A DNA stretch of 64,000 bases from Streptosporangium brasiliense (GTDB lineage: Bacteria > Actinomycetota > Actinomycetes > Streptosporangiales > Streptosporangiaceae): NCBI RefSeq assembly GCF_030811595.1, contig NZ_JAUSRB010000001.1, positions 1,240,001 through 1,304,000 on the forward strand. Direction: 5' to 3'. Of this stretch, positions 50,817-59,646 are shown in pieces. Under the pieces are notes generated by a model. The model worked only from the letters and a program-made list of their open reading frames with translations, was not told the origin of the DNA and searched no databases. Made by a program: the position numbers and the translations under genes. The first letter of the stretch is position 1. Each line of letters begins with the position of its first letter.

Positions 50817-52124
50817 GTGATTTCCCGTACCGACCTGCGCGGAGCCCTCCCCGAGGACCTGCGCCACGTGCTGCCCCGTGCCGAACTCGACGTCGAAGCC
50901 GCCCTGGAGAAAGTGCGGCCGATCTGCGAGGACGTGCATCATCGCGGGGTCGAGGCGGTGCGGGAGCTGACCGCCAGGTTCGACGGCGTCGAGCTGGAGT
51001 CCACCCGCGTCCCCGCCGAGGCCGTCGCCGGCGCGCTGGAGGAGCTCGACCCCAGGATCCGGGCGGCGCTGGAGGAGTCGATCCGCCGCGCCCGCCTCGT
51101 CCACCGCGACCAGCGGCGCACCGACGTCACCACCCAGGTCGTGCCCGGCGGCACCGTCACCGAGCGCTGGGTCCCCGTCGACCGGGTGGGCCTCTACGTC
51201 CCCGGCGGCCGCGCGGTCTACCCCTCCAGCGTGGTCATGAACGTCGTCCCCGCCCAGGAGGCGGGGGTGGCCTCGCTGGCCGTCACCTCACCCGCGCAGA
51301 AGGAGTTCGGCGGACTGCCGCACCCCACCATCCTGGCCGCGTGCGCGCTGCTCGGCGTGGAGGAGGTCTACGCCGTCGGCGGCGCCCAGGCCGTGGCCAT
51401 GTTCGCCTACGGCACCGAGGAGTGCGCGCCGGTCACCATGGTCACCGGCCCCGGCAACATCTGGGTCGCCGCCGCCAAGCGGCTGCTCAAGGGCCGCATC
51501 GGCATCGACTCCGAGGCCGGGCCCACCGAGATCGCGATCCTCGCCGACTCCACGGCCGACCCCGTGCACGTCGCCGCCGACCTGATCAGCCAGGCCGAGC
51601 ACGACACGATCGCCGCCGCCGTCCTCGTCACCGACTCCGTCGAGCTGGCCGAGGCCGTCGAGCGGGAGCTGCCCCGCCAGGTCGCCGCCACCAAGCACAG
51701 CGAGCGCATCGCCGAGGCCCTGTCCGGCCGCCAGTCCGGCATCATCCTCGTCGACGACATGGAGGCCGGCCTGCGCGTCGTCGACGTCTACGCCGCCGAG
51801 CACCTGGAGATCCACACCGCCGACGCGCCCGCGCTGGCGGCCCGGGTCCGCAACGCCGGAGCCATCTTCGTCGGCACCTACGCGCCGGTCTCGCTCGGCG
51901 ACTACCTCGCCGGGTCCAACCACGTGCTGCCCACCGGCGGCTGCGCCTGCCACTCCTCCGGGCTGTCGGTGCAGACCTTCCTGCGTGGCATCCACGTCGT
52001 CGACTACAGCCGCGAGGCCCTCGCCGGCGCCGCCGCCCACGTGTGCGTCCTGGCCGACGCCGAGGACCTGCCGGCGCACGGCGCGGCGATCCGCGCGAGG
52101 TTCGACTGGGAGGTCCCCTCATGA
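50817..52124 (+). CDS. hisD: HisD, histidinol dehydrogenase
   Basis: HisD makes the last two NAD-linked oxidations from L-histidinol to L-histidine. The 435-residue product has [22 protein letters not shown] (about 120-142), [14 protein letters not shown], the NAD-site [24 protein letters not shown] and [18 protein letters not shown] with zinc and catalytic residues. The start is GTG, probably leaderless. It heads the his operon; its stop is part of an ATGA joined to a 24-codon mini-ORF that leads into hisC. Confidence 0.95.
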   Translation: MISRTDLRGALPEDLRHVLPRAELDVEAALEKVRPICEDVHHRGVEAVRELTARFDGVELESTRVPAEAVAGALEELDPRIRAALEESIRRARLVHRDQRRTDVTTQVVPGGTVTERWVPVDRVGLYVPGGRAVYPSSVVMNVVPAQEAGVASLAVTSPAQKEFGGLPHPTILAACALLGVEEVYAVGGAQAVAMFAYGTEECAPVTMVTGPGNIWVAAAKRLLKGRIGIDSEAGPTEIAILADSTADPVHVAADLISQAEHDTIAAAVLVTDSVELAEAVERELPRQVAATKHSERIAEALSGRQSGIILVDDMEAGLRVVDVYAAEHLEIHTADAPALAARVRNAGAIFVGTYAPVSLGDYLAGSNHVLPTGGCACHSSGLSVQTFLRGIHVVDYSREALAGAAAHVCVLADAEDLPAHGAAIRARFDWEVPS

Positions 52125-52195
52125 GGACCTGCCGGCCCGTGCTCACCGGGCGCGCGGCGACCCGTGACCGTTCCGACCGGGAGAGATCTCGATGA
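52121..52195 (+). other. Candidate coupling mini-ORF between hisD and hisC (24 aa)
   Basis: A 24-codon Arg-rich ORF (begins [15 protein letters not shown]) opens on the hisD stop (ATGA, 52121-52124) and closes on the hisC start (ATGA, 52192-52195). The 12-base string GAGGACCTGCCG occurs at 52123-52134 and again at 52201-52212 inside hisC. The spacer therefore probably arose by a 78-base tandem duplication of the junction. Confidence 0.45.
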
Positions 52196-53262
52196 GGCTT
52201 GAGGACCTGCCGATCCGCGACGACCTCCGGGGACGGTCGCCCTACGGCGCGCCCCAGATCGACGTCCCGGTCCGGCTCAACACCAACGAGAACCCCTACG
52301 GGCCCTCGGCGTCCCTGGTCGCCGACCTCGCCGAGGCCGTACGGCACGGCGCGGCCGGCCTCAACCGCTACCCCGACCGCGACGCCCTGGCCCTCCGCCG
52401 TGACCTGGCCTCCTACCTGGGCCACGGCCTGACCGTCGAGCAGGTCTGGGCGGCCAACGGCTCCAACGAGGTGCTCCAGCAGATCCTGCAGGTCTTCGGC
52501 GGCCCCGGCCGCAGCGCGCTCGGCTTCGAGCCGTCCTACTCCATGCACCCGATCATCACCACCGGCGCCTCGACCGAGTGGATCTCCGGGGCGCGCGAGG
52601 AGGACTTCGGGCTCGACCCCGGCAAGGCCATCGCCGCGATCGAGGAGCACCGGCCCGACGTCGTGTTCCTGACCTCGCCCAACAACCCCACCGGCACCGC
52701 GCTCGACCCGGCCGTGATCGCCCGGATCGTCGAGGCCGCGCCCGGCATGGTCGTCGTGGACGAGGCATACTTCGAGTTCGCCCGCACCGGCACCCCGTCC
52801 GCGCTGACCCTGCTGCCGGACAACCCCCGGCTCATCGTCACGCGGACCATGTCCAAGGCGTTCGCCATGGCGGGCACCCGGCTCGGCTATCTCGCCGCCC
52901 ACCCGTCGGTGATCGAGGCGCTGCTCCTGGTCCGCCTGCCGTACCACCTGTCGACGCTCACCCAGGCGGCGGCGCGCGTCGCGCTCGCCCACCGGGCCGA
53001 GCTGCTCGGCACCGTCGACACGCTGCGGGCCGAGCGGGACGCCACGGTGGAGTGGCTGCGCGGCAAGGGGCTGCAGGTCGCCGACTCCGACGCCAACTTC
53101 GTGCTGTTCGGCCGGTTCGCCGACCGGCACGCGGTCTGGCAGGCCGTCCTCGACCGCGGGGTGCTGATCCGCGAGGTGGGGCCGCCGGAGTGGCTGAGAG
53201 TTTCGATCGGAACGACCGAGGAGATGGCGGCCTTCCGCGCCGCCCTGGAGGGAATCCTGTGA
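52192..53262 (+). CDS. hisC: HisC, histidinol-phosphate aminotransferase
   Basis: HisC is a fold-type I PLP aminotransferase making L-histidinol phosphate from imidazole acetol phosphate. The 356-residue product has the N-terminal [28 protein letters not shown] typical of actinobacterial His[13 protein letters not shown] (about 160-172) and the PLP lysine in [17 protein letters not shown] (about 220-236). The stop overlaps the hisB start as GTGA. An ATG at 52192 has GGGAGAG upstream. Confidence 0.95.
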   Translation: MRLEDLPIRDDLRGRSPYGAPQIDVPVRLNTNENPYGPSASLVADLAEAVRHGAAGLNRYPDRDALALRRDLASYLGHGLTVEQVWAANGSNEVLQQILQVFGGPGRSALGFEPSYSMHPIITTGASTEWISGAREEDFGLDPGKAIAAIEEHRPDVVFLTSPNNPTGTALDPAVIARIVEAAPGMVVVDEAYFEFARTGTPSALTLLPDNPRLIVTRTMSKAFAMAGTRLGYLAAHPSVIEALLLVRLPYHLSTLTQAAARVALAHRAELLGTVDTLRAERDATVEWLRGKGLQVADSDANFVLFGRFADRHAVWQAVLDRGVLIREVGPPEWLRVSIGTTEEMAAFRAALEGIL

Positions 53263-53879
53263 GCAGTCCCGCCGGAGACGGGCCCGCCAAGCGCTTGGGC
53301 CGCGTCGAGCGCGTCACCAAGGAGACCTCGGTGCTGGTCGAGGTCGACCTCGACGGCACCGGGCAGGTCGAGGTGTCCACGGGCGTCGGGTTCTACGACC
53401 ACATGCTGAACCAGCTCGGCAAGCACGGCCTGTTCGACCTGACCGTCAAGACCGAGGGCGACCTCCACATCGACTCCCACCACACGATCGAGGACACCTC
53501 GCTCGCGCTGGGGGCGGCGTTCCGCGAAGCCCTGGGCGACAAGTCGGGCATCCGCCGGTTCGGCAGCGCGTCCTGCCCGCTCGACGAGGCCCTCGCCCAG
53601 GTCACGGTCGACCTGTCCGGCCGGCCCTACCTGGTGCACACCGAGCCCGAGGGCATGGCCCCGATGATCGGCGCCGAATACGACACGACGATGACCAGGC
53701 ACATCCTGGAGTCGTTCGTCGCCCAGGCCGCCATCTGCCTGCACGTCCACGTCCCCTACGGCCGCAACGCCCACCACATCGTCGAGGCCCAGTTCAAGGC
53801 CCTGGCCCGGGCGCTGCGCGAGGCCTCCGAGCTCGACCCCCGCGCCACCGGCGTGCCGAGCACCAAGGGCGTGCTGTGA
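53259..53879 (+). CDS. hisB: HisB, imidazoleglycerol-phosphate dehydratase
   Basis: HisB removes water from imidazole glycerol phosphate, using manganese. The 206-residue product has the metal motifs [14 protein letters not shown] (about 46-59), DSHHTIEDT, and [17 protein letters not shown] in the second half. It is the monofunctional dehydratase, with no phosphatase domain. The GTG start overlaps the hisC stop (GTGA, 53259-53262). Its own stop begins a 16-codon mini-ORF leading to a small membrane gene. Confidence 0.95.
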   Translation: MSSPAGDGPAKRLGRVERVTKETSVLVEVDLDGTGQVEVSTGVGFYDHMLNQLGKHGLFDLTVKTEGDLHIDSHHTIEDTSLALGAAFREALGDKSGIRRFGSASCPLDEALAQVTVDLSGRPYLVHTEPEGMAPMIGAEYDTTMTRHILESFVAQAAICLHVHVPYGRNAHHIVEAQFKALARALREASELDPRATGVPSTKGVL

Positions 53880-53926
53880 GCGGGCGCGGCTGCCCGTCCG
53901 TCCGCCCGGACCGGAGACAGACGTGA
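53876..53926 (+). other. Candidate coupling mini-ORF after hisB (16 aa)
   Basis: A 16-codon ORF ([16 protein letters not shown]) opens on the hisB stop (GTGA, 53876-53879) and closes on the start of the following small membrane gene (GTGA, 53923-53926). The two junctions share the 7-base string GTGAGCG, which fits an origin by junction duplication. Confidence 0.4.
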
Positions 53927-54078
53927 GCGACAACTGGACCGCCGTCGCCATGGCCTTCGTGGCACTCTTCCTGGTCGGCGGGATCATCTCCTTCTTCAAA
54001 CAGGGGCTGAAGGTCGGCGCGCTGCTGCTGGCCGTCCTGGCGGCCCTGGCGACTACCGCGGCGGTGCTTTGGTGGTGA
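53923..54078 (+). CDS. Small membrane protein in the his operon (51 aa)
   Basis: A 51-residue ORF between hisB and hisH encodes [20 protein letters not shown] and a second hydrophobic stretch ending TTAAVLWW, with FKQGLK between. It would form two short membrane helices with a basic turn. Its GTG overlaps the preceding mini-ORF and its stop overlaps the hisH GTG (GTGA, 54075-54078), so it is coupled at both ends. I do not recognise a family. It has high codon GC3 and no internal stop, and is probably a real gene. Confidence 0.7.
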   Translation: MSDNWTAVAMAFVALFLVGGIISFFKQGLKVGALLLAVLAALATTAAVLWW

Positions 54079-54704
54079 ACGTAACCGTTCTTGACTACGG
54101 ATCCGGCAACCTCCGCTCGGCGGAGCGCGCCCTGGCCAGGGGCGGGGCCGAGGTCACGGTGACCTCCGACTACACGGCGGCGATGGAGGCCGACGGCCTC
54201 GTCGTCCCCGGCGTCGGCGCGTTCGCCGCCTGCATGGCCGGGCTGCGCGCCGTGCGCGGGGAGCGCATCATCGACCGGCGCCTGGCGGCCGGCCGGCCGG
54301 TCCTGGGCATCTGCGTCGGCATGCAGATCCTGTTCGGCACGGGCGTCGAGCACGGCGTCACGACCGAGGGATGCGGCGAGTGGCCCGGCACGGTCGAGCG
54401 TCTCGACGCGCCGGTCCTGCCCCACATGGGCTGGAACACGGTCAGCGCGCCCGAGGGCAGCGTGCTGTTCGACGGGATCGACCCCGACACGCGCTTCTAC
54501 TTCGTCCACTCCTACGGCGTGCGGAAGTGGGAGCTGGACGCCGGGCCGGGCTTCAGAGACCCCCTGGTCACCTGGTCCGAGCACGGCGTCCCGTTCGTCG
54601 CGGCGGTGGAGAACGGCCCGCTCATGGCGACCCAGTTCCACCCGGAGAAGTCGGGTGACGCCGGAGCTCGGCTGCTCGCCAACTGGCTCGGCACCCTCAG
54701 GTGA
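54075..54704 (+). CDS. hisH: HisH, glutaminase subunit of imidazole glycerol phosphate synthase
   Basis: HisH releases ammonia from glutamine and channels it to HisF. The 209-residue product has [20 protein letters not shown] at the start, the nucleophile elbow [10 protein letters not shown] (Cys at about 79), and the His-Glu pair in TQFHPEKS near the end, a class I amidotransferase triad. The GTG at 54075 fits the family start and overlaps the previous gene (GTGA); two in-frame starts at 54069 and 54072 precede it. Confidence 0.95.
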   Translation: MNVTVLDYGSGNLRSAERALARGGAEVTVTSDYTAAMEADGLVVPGVGAFAACMAGLRAVRGERIIDRRLAAGRPVLGICVGMQILFGTGVEHGVTTEGCGEWPGTVERLDAPVLPHMGWNTVSAPEGSVLFDGIDPDTRFYFVHSYGVRKWELDAGPGFRDPLVTWSEHGVPFVAAVENGPLMATQFHPEKSGDAGARLLANWLGTLR

Positions 54705-54727
54705 GCCCTCAGGTGAGCCGCCGGTGA
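54701..54727 (+). other. Eight-codon mini-ORF and duplicated junction after hisH
   Basis: At the hisH stop the sequence CCCTCAGGTGAG occurs twice in tandem (about 54695-54717), followed by GCCGCCGGTGAG. An eight-codon ORF (MSPQVSRR) thus opens on the hisH stop (GTGA, 54701-54704) and closes on the next gene's start (GTGA, 54724-54727). Here the origin by tandem duplication of the stop-start junction is visible directly. Confidence 0.5.
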
Positions 54728-55065
54728 GCAAGGAACGTGCCAGGCGCAGGGCCGAGCGTGAGGCCGAGCGGGCGCGTCAGGCGGCCCTGCGCGCCGAGCG
54801 CGAGGCCCGGCTGGCCCGGCGGCGCGAGCGGGTCGGGCGGGTCACCGCGCTGCTGCCCCGCAGGCCGGTCCGGATCGCCGTCCAGGGCGGCATCGCCGCC
54901 CGCCGCCGCCGTGCGCAGAACGGCCTCGTGGCCGTCCTGTTCTTCATCGTCCAGGTGATCGCCTGGCTGCTGTGGTCCTCGTGGGCCGCGCGGTTCGGCG
55001 TGTTCGTTCTCTCGGTGCTCTTCGTGCCGCTTTTCGTCACCCTCGTCTTCGACCGGAGGTCCTGA
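54724..55065 (+). CDS. Basic membrane protein between hisH and hisA (113 aa)
   Basis: A 113-residue protein. The N-terminal half is a highly charged helix rich in Arg, Glu and Ala ([20 protein letters not shown]), followed by a basic linker and two hydrophobic segments (about 66-85 and 88-107). Proteins of this layout are often found in actinobacterial his operons; the role is unknown. Start GTG at 54724 is coupled to hisH through an eight-codon ORF. It ends four bases before hisA. Confidence 0.8.
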   Translation: MSKERARRRAEREAERARQAALRAEREARLARRRERVGRVTALLPRRPVRIAVQGGIAARRRRAQNGLVAVLFFIVQVIAWLLWSSWAARFGVFVLSVLFVPLFVTLVFDRRS

Positions 55066-55069
55066 TCAG

Positions 55070-55792
55070 ATGTCGCTAGAGTTGCTGCCCGCCGTGGACG
55101 TCGCCGACGGCCAGGCGGTCCGCCTGGTCCAGGGGGCGGCCGGCACCGAGACCTCCTACGGCGACCCCCTGTCCGCGGCGCTCGCCTGGCAGGAGGCCGG
55201 CGCCGAGTGGATCCACCTGGTCGACCTCGACGCCGCCTTCGGCCGCGGCTCCAACCGCGAGCTGCTGGCCTCCGTCGTGGAGGCCCTCGACGTCAAGGTG
55301 GAGATGTCCGGCGGTATCCGCGACGACGCCTCCCTGGAGGCCGCGCTGGCCACCGGCTGCCGCCGGGTGAACATCGGCACCGCCGCCCTGGAGAACCCCG
55401 CCTGGTGCTCCAAGATCATCGCTGAGTACGGCGACCGGGTCGCGATCGGCCTCGACGTCCGCGGCACCACCCTCGCCGCCCGCGGCTGGACGAAGGAGGG
55501 TGGCGACCTGTGGGAGGTGCTGGAGCGCCTTGAGGCCGACGGCTGCTCCCGTTACGTCGTCACCGACGTCACCAAGGACGGCACGCTGCGCGGCCCCAAC
55601 CTCGACCTGCTCCGTGAGGTCTGCGCCCGCACCGACCGGCCGGTGGTCGCCAGCGGCGGTGTGTCCTCCCTCGACGACCTGCGCGCCCTGGCGGAGCTGG
55701 TCCCGATCGGGGTCGAGGGCGCGATCGTCGGCAAGGCCCTCTACGCGCAGGCCTTCACCCTCGAAGAGGCCCTGGCCGCGGTGAGCTCGTAG
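55070..55792 (+). CDS. hisA: HisA/PriA, phosphoribosyl isomerase
   Basis: HisA opens the ribose of ProFAR to PRFAR through an Amadori rearrangement. The 240-residue (beta/alpha)8 protein has [18 protein letters not shown] at the start (catalytic Asp at about 9), [17 protein letters not shown], and [11 protein letters not shown]. In actinobacteria this enzyme is often the dual-substrate PriA, which also serves tryptophan synthesis; no trpF lies in this window, but the dual role cannot be proved here. GGAGG lies upstream of the ATG. Confidence 0.94.
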   Translation: MSLELLPAVDVADGQAVRLVQGAAGTETSYGDPLSAALAWQEAGAEWIHLVDLDAAFGRGSNRELLASVVEALDVKVEMSGGIRDDASLEAALATGCRRVNIGTAALENPAWCSKIIAEYGDRVAIGLDVRGTTLAARGWTKEGGDLWEVLERLEADGCSRYVVTDVTKDGTLRGPNLDLLREVCARTDRPVVASGGVSSLDDLRALAELVPIGVEGAIVGKALYAQAFTLEEALAAVSS

Positions 55793-55817
55793 GTTGCGGC
55801 CGGTGAGAGGAGACGCG

Positions 55818-56210
55818 GTGAGCCACCGCTCGGGCACCCGGGTGTTCAGCGGTGGCGTCTGGGAGGAGCGCTACGGCTACGCCCGCGCGGTGGTGGCGGG
55901 GCCATGGGTGATCGTCTCGGGGTGCACCGCCACGGTCGGAGGCGAGGTCCAGCACGTCGGCGACGCCTACCGGCAGTCGCTGACCGCCTTCGGCGTCGCG
56001 CTGGACGCCATCGAGAAGGCCGGCCTGTCCCGCCACGACGTGGTCCGGGTCCGTTACTTCGTGGTCGACGACGAGCATTACGACGAGGTGGGCCGCGCGC
56101 ATGCCGAGCTGTTCGGCGAGGTCCGTCCCACCTGCACCGGGGTCCGGGTGGCGGGCCTGATCGACCCGCGCATGCTTGTCGAGGCCGAGGTCGAGGCCTA
56201 CCGTGAATGA
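55818..56210 (+). CDS. RidA/YjgF/Rid-family protein
   Basis: A 130-residue Rid-family protein, possibly an enamine/imine deaminase or a related binding protein. It has FSGGVWEERYGYARAVVAG, VIVSGCTATVGG, QSLTAFGVALDAIEKAG and RPTCTGVRVAGLIDPRMLVEAEVEAY. The Arg that supports imine hydrolysis in RidA is not obvious, although a CTGVRV-type stretch is present. Start GTG at 55818 has AGAGGAG upstream; upstream in-frame GTG and TTG codons are less likely. Its stop begins a six-codon ORF leading to hisF. Confidence 0.85.
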   Translation: MSHRSGTRVFSGGVWEERYGYARAVVAGPWVIVSGCTATVGGEVQHVGDAYRQSLTAFGVALDAIEKAGLSRHDVVRVRYFVVDDEHYDEVGRAHAELFGEVRPTCTGVRVAGLIDPRMLVEAEVEAYRE

Positions 56211-56227
56211 GGAGCTGTAGAAGATGA
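56207..56227 (+). other. Six-codon coupling ORF between ridA and hisF
   Basis: A six-codon ORF (MRSCRR) opens on the ridA stop (ATGA, 56207-56210) and closes on the hisF start (ATGA, 56224-56227). Its codons AGGAGC contain the ribosome-binding site of hisF. It is the shortest double-ended junction ORF in this window. Confidence 0.45.
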
Positions 56228-56994
56228 GTGTCGCGGTAAGAGTGATCCCCTGCCTGGACGTGGACGCCGGGCGGGTCGTCAAGGGTGTCAACTTCGAGAA
56301 CCTCCGTGACGCCGGCGACCCGGTCGAGCTGGCCCGCCGCTACGACGCGGAGGGGGCCGACGAGCTGACGTTCCTCGACATCACGGCCTCCAGCTCCGAC
56401 CGGTCGACGACCTACGACATGGTCCGCCGGACGGCCGAGCAGGTGTTCATCCCGCTGACCGTGGGCGGGGGAGTGCGCTCGGTCGAGGACGTCAACCTGC
56501 TGCTGCGCGCGGGGGCGGACAAGGTGGGCCTGAACACCGCCGCGATCGCCAGGCCGGAGCTGCTGACCGAGGCGTCGCAGCGCTACGGCGCGCAGTGCAT
56601 CGTGCTGTCGGTGGACGCCCGCCGGGTGGTCGACGGCCCGCCGACCCCCTCCGGCTACGAGGTGACCACCCACGGCGGCCGTCGCGGCACCGGCATCGAC
56701 GCGGTCGAGTGGGCCCGCCGTGGCGAGGAGCTGGGCGCGGGGGAGATCCTGCTCAACTCCATGGACGGCGACGGCACCCGGCACGGCTACGACCTGGAGA
56801 TGATCCGCGCCGTCCGGGCCGTGGTGTCGGTCCCGGTGATCGCCAGCGGCGGCGCCGGGGCGCTGGAGGACTTCCCCCCGGCCGTCGAGGCGGGGGCGGA
56901 CGCGGTCCTGGCCGCGTCGGTGTTCCACTTCGGCCAGCTCAAGATCGGCGAGGTCAAGGACATGCTGCGCGCGGCGGGTCACCCCGTCCGCTGA
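56224..56994 (+). CDS. hisF: HisF, cyclase subunit of imidazole glycerol phosphate synthase
   Basis: HisF closes PRFAR to imidazole glycerol phosphate and AICAR using ammonia from HisH. The 256-residue barrel has [20 protein letters not shown] (catalytic Asp at about 11), [27 protein letters not shown], and [14 protein letters not shown] (catalytic Asp near 133). It ends the his block here: hisI, hisG and hisE are not in this window. An AGGAG within the short upstream ORF is the ribosome-binding site. Confidence 0.95.
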   Translation: MSVAVRVIPCLDVDAGRVVKGVNFENLRDAGDPVELARRYDAEGADELTFLDITASSSDRSTTYDMVRRTAEQVFIPLTVGGGVRSVEDVNLLLRAGADKVGLNTAAIARPELLTEASQRYGAQCIVLSVDARRVVDGPPTPSGYEVTTHGGRRGTGIDAVEWARRGEELGAGEILLNSMDGDGTRHGYDLEMIRAVRAVVSVPVIASGGAGALEDFPPAVEAGADAVLAASVFHFGQLKIGEVKDMLRAAGHPVR

Positions 56995-57404
56995 CGAGTG
57001 CGGCGTTCAGGTTCGGATAGGAAAGCTTGGGTGCGTCACCTTTGGGTGACCGGAGGCCTGACGACCGATAGCCGGTGTTGATGGCCGAGGGCGGTTCGCG
57101 CTGCGGCGGGCCGGTGTTCCGGCCGGCCGTCGCAGTTGATCTCTGGTTTCTTCAGGCCTCCGGCCTGGCGGGCGCGGCGGTCGCGGTCCTTTTATACGCC
57201 GGTCGGAACACCGGCCCACCTCCGCGCCATCCTGCCTCGCCGTACGGCATGCGGACCATAGCCGCTTCGTTTTCCGTCCGCCCAGGGTGCGGCCTGACGC
57301 TGAAGCGCCCATGCGGGTCCGTTCAGGGCTGATCGCCGTCGCTGAAGCACTCCTGCGGAAAGGAGCTCAGGGTTGGGTGCCGCAGGGTGTTGGGAAAGCT
57401 GTGA
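56995..57404. other. Gene-free interval after hisF with a 110-bp inverted-repeat element
   Basis: No convincing gene is seen. The main feature is a 20-base inverted repeat with one mismatch, 57108-57127 (GGGCCGGTGTTCCGGCCGGC) and 57198-57217, bounding a 110-base block with an AT-richer centre (TTTTATACGCC). It may be a miniature element or a folded RNA. No clear target duplication flanks it. The remaining bases look like degenerate former coding DNA. Confidence 0.5.
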
Positions 57405-57983
57405 TCAAGCGAGGGTTCCGGGGTCGATCGTCAGGCGGACGGGGCCGGGAAGGGTGGTGGCGGTGCCGGGTGCGATGGCGGCCACCTGCCTATAGAGATC
57501 ACCGTCGAGCTGATAGATGTCAATGACCAGGGTGTTCTGATCGATGATCCAGTACCACTCGCACTTGGTCCGCGCGTAGCGGTTCATTTTCGTGAGGCGG
57601 TCACGGTTGGAGTTGGTGGAGGTGACCTCCGCGAGGATCTCGATCTCGTGCGGTTCCACGTAGAGATCGCTGTCGGTGTCACGACGGAAGACGGCGATGT
57701 CGGGGGCGAACACGGTGTCGGAGTTGAGGCGGTGGTTGATCGGCCCTTCCACATCCAGGTCCAGATCGTCGGCCAGCAGGCATGCCTCGATGGCGTTGAT
57801 GAGACGCCGGGCGATCCGCTGGTGGCGGATGGAGGGCGCGGGGGTCATGACGATGCAGCCGTCCTCAAGCTCGAAGCGGCGGCCGACGTCGCCGAAGTCG
57901 TGGTTCATGAACTCGTCCGCGCCCCAGTAACGCGGAGCCCATGGGGGCGCCCCGTAAGGTTCGGACTCATGTGCAACGGTCAT
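57405..57983 (-). CDS. Uma2-family putative restriction-like nuclease
   Basis: The 192-residue protein fits the Uma2 (DUF820) group of PD-(D/E)xK-like proteins, abundant in actinobacteria with unproven function. The core has FELEDGCIVMTPAPS, SIRHQRIARRLINAIE, the catalytic-type aspartate in VFAPDIAVF, and the E-x-V motif LAEVTSTNSNRDRLTKMNRYA. The ATG at 57983 has GGTAGG upstream; upstream sequence in the open frame is not conserved. Codon use is less GC3-biased than in the his genes, as expected for an accessory gene. Confidence 0.85.
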   Translation of the reverse strand: MTVAHESEPYGAPPWAPRYWGADEFMNHDFGDVGRRFELEDGCIVMTPAPSIRHQRIARRLINAIEACLLADDLDLDVEGPINHRLNSDTVFAPDIAVFRRDTDSDLYVEPHEIEILAEVTSTNSNRDRLTKMNRYARTKCEWYWIIDQNTLVIDIYQLDGDLYRQVAAIAPGTATTLPGPVRLTIDPGTLA

Positions 57984-58305
57984 GCCTACCACGTTATCGG
58001 GGTTCCCAGACGTCTCATAGCTTGATTGCCCGAGTCGAACAGCACGTTCACCAGCGTGGGGAAACGTACTCTCGAGTGAGTCGCTCGTAGGCGTTGAGAA
58101 CATCCTTCTCATGCACAGTGTGTCGACTTGGTATGGCTGGATATGGTCCGCGCTGCGGCAGGGTGGGTATTCCGGTCGGTCATGGCAGCTAGTGGGCGTT
58201 TGATCCCGCGAGTTCTGTCTGATTACTGAGGCTGAAGCTCGGAAGTTAGATCATCATGCGTGATTCATGGCCGTTAGGTGGTCATGCATTCGGTATGTCG
58301 GAATC
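57984..58305. other. AT-richer interval before the IS630-type ORF
   Basis: This 322-base stretch holds no gene that I can support. Base composition is lower in GC than the operons to the left. Short related strings (GCGTGATTCATGGCC and GTCATGCATTCGG, 58258-58290) next to the transposase ORF may be part of the insertion sequence's left end, but no clear terminal inverted repeat was found. Confidence 0.35.
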
Positions 58306-58854
58306 GTGAGGTATCCGGAAGGTGGCGGGCTGACCGCCAAAGACCGGGCACGACGCGAAGCGGTACGGCTACGCGCGGCGGAGATGTTCGCCCAAGACGT
58401 GTCCCAGGCCGAGGTGGCCCGGCGGCTACGCGTCTCGGCGATGTCGGCCAGCCGCTGGTATCGGGCCTGGAAAGTCGGTGGAGTTGCGGCGCTGGCCTCC
58501 AAGGGAGCGGCCGGATGGCCCTGCCGGCTCAACGAGGAACAACGTGCCCGGCTGGAAGCCGAACTGGAGGCCGGGCTGGCCGCGCACGGCTGGAGTGATC
58601 AGCGCTGGACGCTGGAGCGGGTGGCGGATCTGATCGCTCGGCTGTTTCGGATCCACTACAGCCTGCGCGGGGTCTCGCTGTTGCTGCACCGGATGGGCTG
58701 GTCGCCGCAGGTGAGCGTACATCGGGCCGCGGAACGCGACGAGGTGGTGATCACCTGGTGGAAGATCGAGCAGTGGCAGCGGATAAAAAGACGGCAGCGG
58801 CTCAAGGACGACGATCAGCGTGAAGTAGCGGACCCGCGGGGCGGCCTCACTTGA
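58306..58854 (+). CDS. Truncated IS630-family transposase (DNA-binding half)
   Basis: The frame starts RYPEGGGLTAKDRARRE and has two helix-turn-helix units: FAQDVSQAEVARRLRVSAMSASRWYRAWK (about 35-65) and the winged helix with WTLERVADLIARLFRIHYSL. This is the N-terminal DNA-binding half of IS630-type transposases. After HRAAERDEVVITWWKIEQW it runs into unrelated sequence and stops, so the DDE nuclease domain is missing. Standard elements encode it next in the same or a shifted frame; it cannot be found downstream. It is probably an inactive relic of transposon insertion. The GTG at 58306 is the usual start. Confidence 0.7.
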   Translation: MRYPEGGGLTAKDRARREAVRLRAAEMFAQDVSQAEVARRLRVSAMSASRWYRAWKVGGVAALASKGAAGWPCRLNEEQRARLEAELEAGLAAHGWSDQRWTLERVADLIARLFRIHYSLRGVSLLLHRMGWSPQVSVHRAAERDEVVITWWKIEQWQRIKRRQRLKDDDQREVADPRGGLT

Positions 58855-58965
58855 GCTCGCGGGTGTGGACGACCCGGTCCACGGGCCGCTCGGGCCGGCT
58901 CGGTGCCCACGTTCCCCGTGCCGCCCACTATCAAGATCATTGAATTCTCCTCCGTGGAGCGGCGC

Positions 58966-59646
58966 TCACCAGGGGAGCGGACGGCCGTCGCGGAAGAAAC
59001 CGCCGGTGGGGCCGCCGTCGGGCAGGGTGGCGGCCCACACGACGCTCGCGGCGCCCTCGGGGACGGGGCGGCCGCCGGGCCCGCCCATGTCGGTGGCGAC
59101 CCATCCCGGGCAGACGGCGTTGACCAGGATCCGGTCGGTGCGCAACTCGGCGGCGAGCATCCGGGTCAGGGCGTTGAGGGCGACCTTGGACGAGGTGTAG
59201 GCGGGGGTGCCGCCGCCCATGTTGGTCAGCGACGCGGCCTCGCTGGAGACGTTGACGATCCGGGGATGGGCGCTCTCGCGCAGCAGCGGCAGCAGCGCCT
59301 GGGTCAGCCGCCACGGGCCGTACAGGTTGGTCTCGGCCGCCTGCCGTACGACGTCCAGGTCCGCGGTCGAGGCGCGCTGCCAGGTGTCGTAGGTGATGGC
59401 GGCGTTGTTGACCAGCACGTCCAGCCGTCCGAACCGTCCGGCGACCTCTCCGGCCACCCGTACGGCGTCGTCCTCGGAGGTGACGTCGAGCCGCACGGGA
59501 TGCACCTCCGGTCCGAGCTCCGCGGCCGCGGCGGTGGCCGCCTCCGCCGATCGGGCGGTGAGCAGCACGGTGTGGCCGAGGGCGGCGAGCTGCCGGCAGA
59601 CCTCCCGCCCGATGCCCCGGTTCGCACCGGTCACCAGCACGATCAC
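58966..59646 (-). CDS. Short-chain dehydrogenase/reductase
   Basis: A 226-residue NAD(P)-dependent oxidoreductase. It has the glycine motif VTGANRGIG at the start, NNAAITYDT, the catalytic Ser in IVNVSSEAASL and the Y-x-x-x-K in AYTSSKVAL. The GTG start at 59646 overlaps the stop of the SnoaL-like gene (GTGA, 59646-59643). The pair probably acts on the same small molecule. The substrate is unknown. A LysR gene remnant lies upstream on the other strand, the usual place for a regulator of such an SDR. Confidence 0.9.
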   Translation of the reverse strand: MIVLVTGANRGIGREVCRQLAALGHTVLLTARSAEAATAAAAELGPEVHPVRLDVTSEDDAVRVAGEVAGRFGRLDVLVNNAAITYDTWQRASTADLDVVRQAAETNLYGPWRLTQALLPLLRESAHPRIVNVSSEAASLTNMGGGTPAYTSSKVALNALTRMLAAELRTDRILVNAVCPGWVATDMGGPGGRPVPEGAASVVWAATLPDGGPTGGFFRDGRPLPW

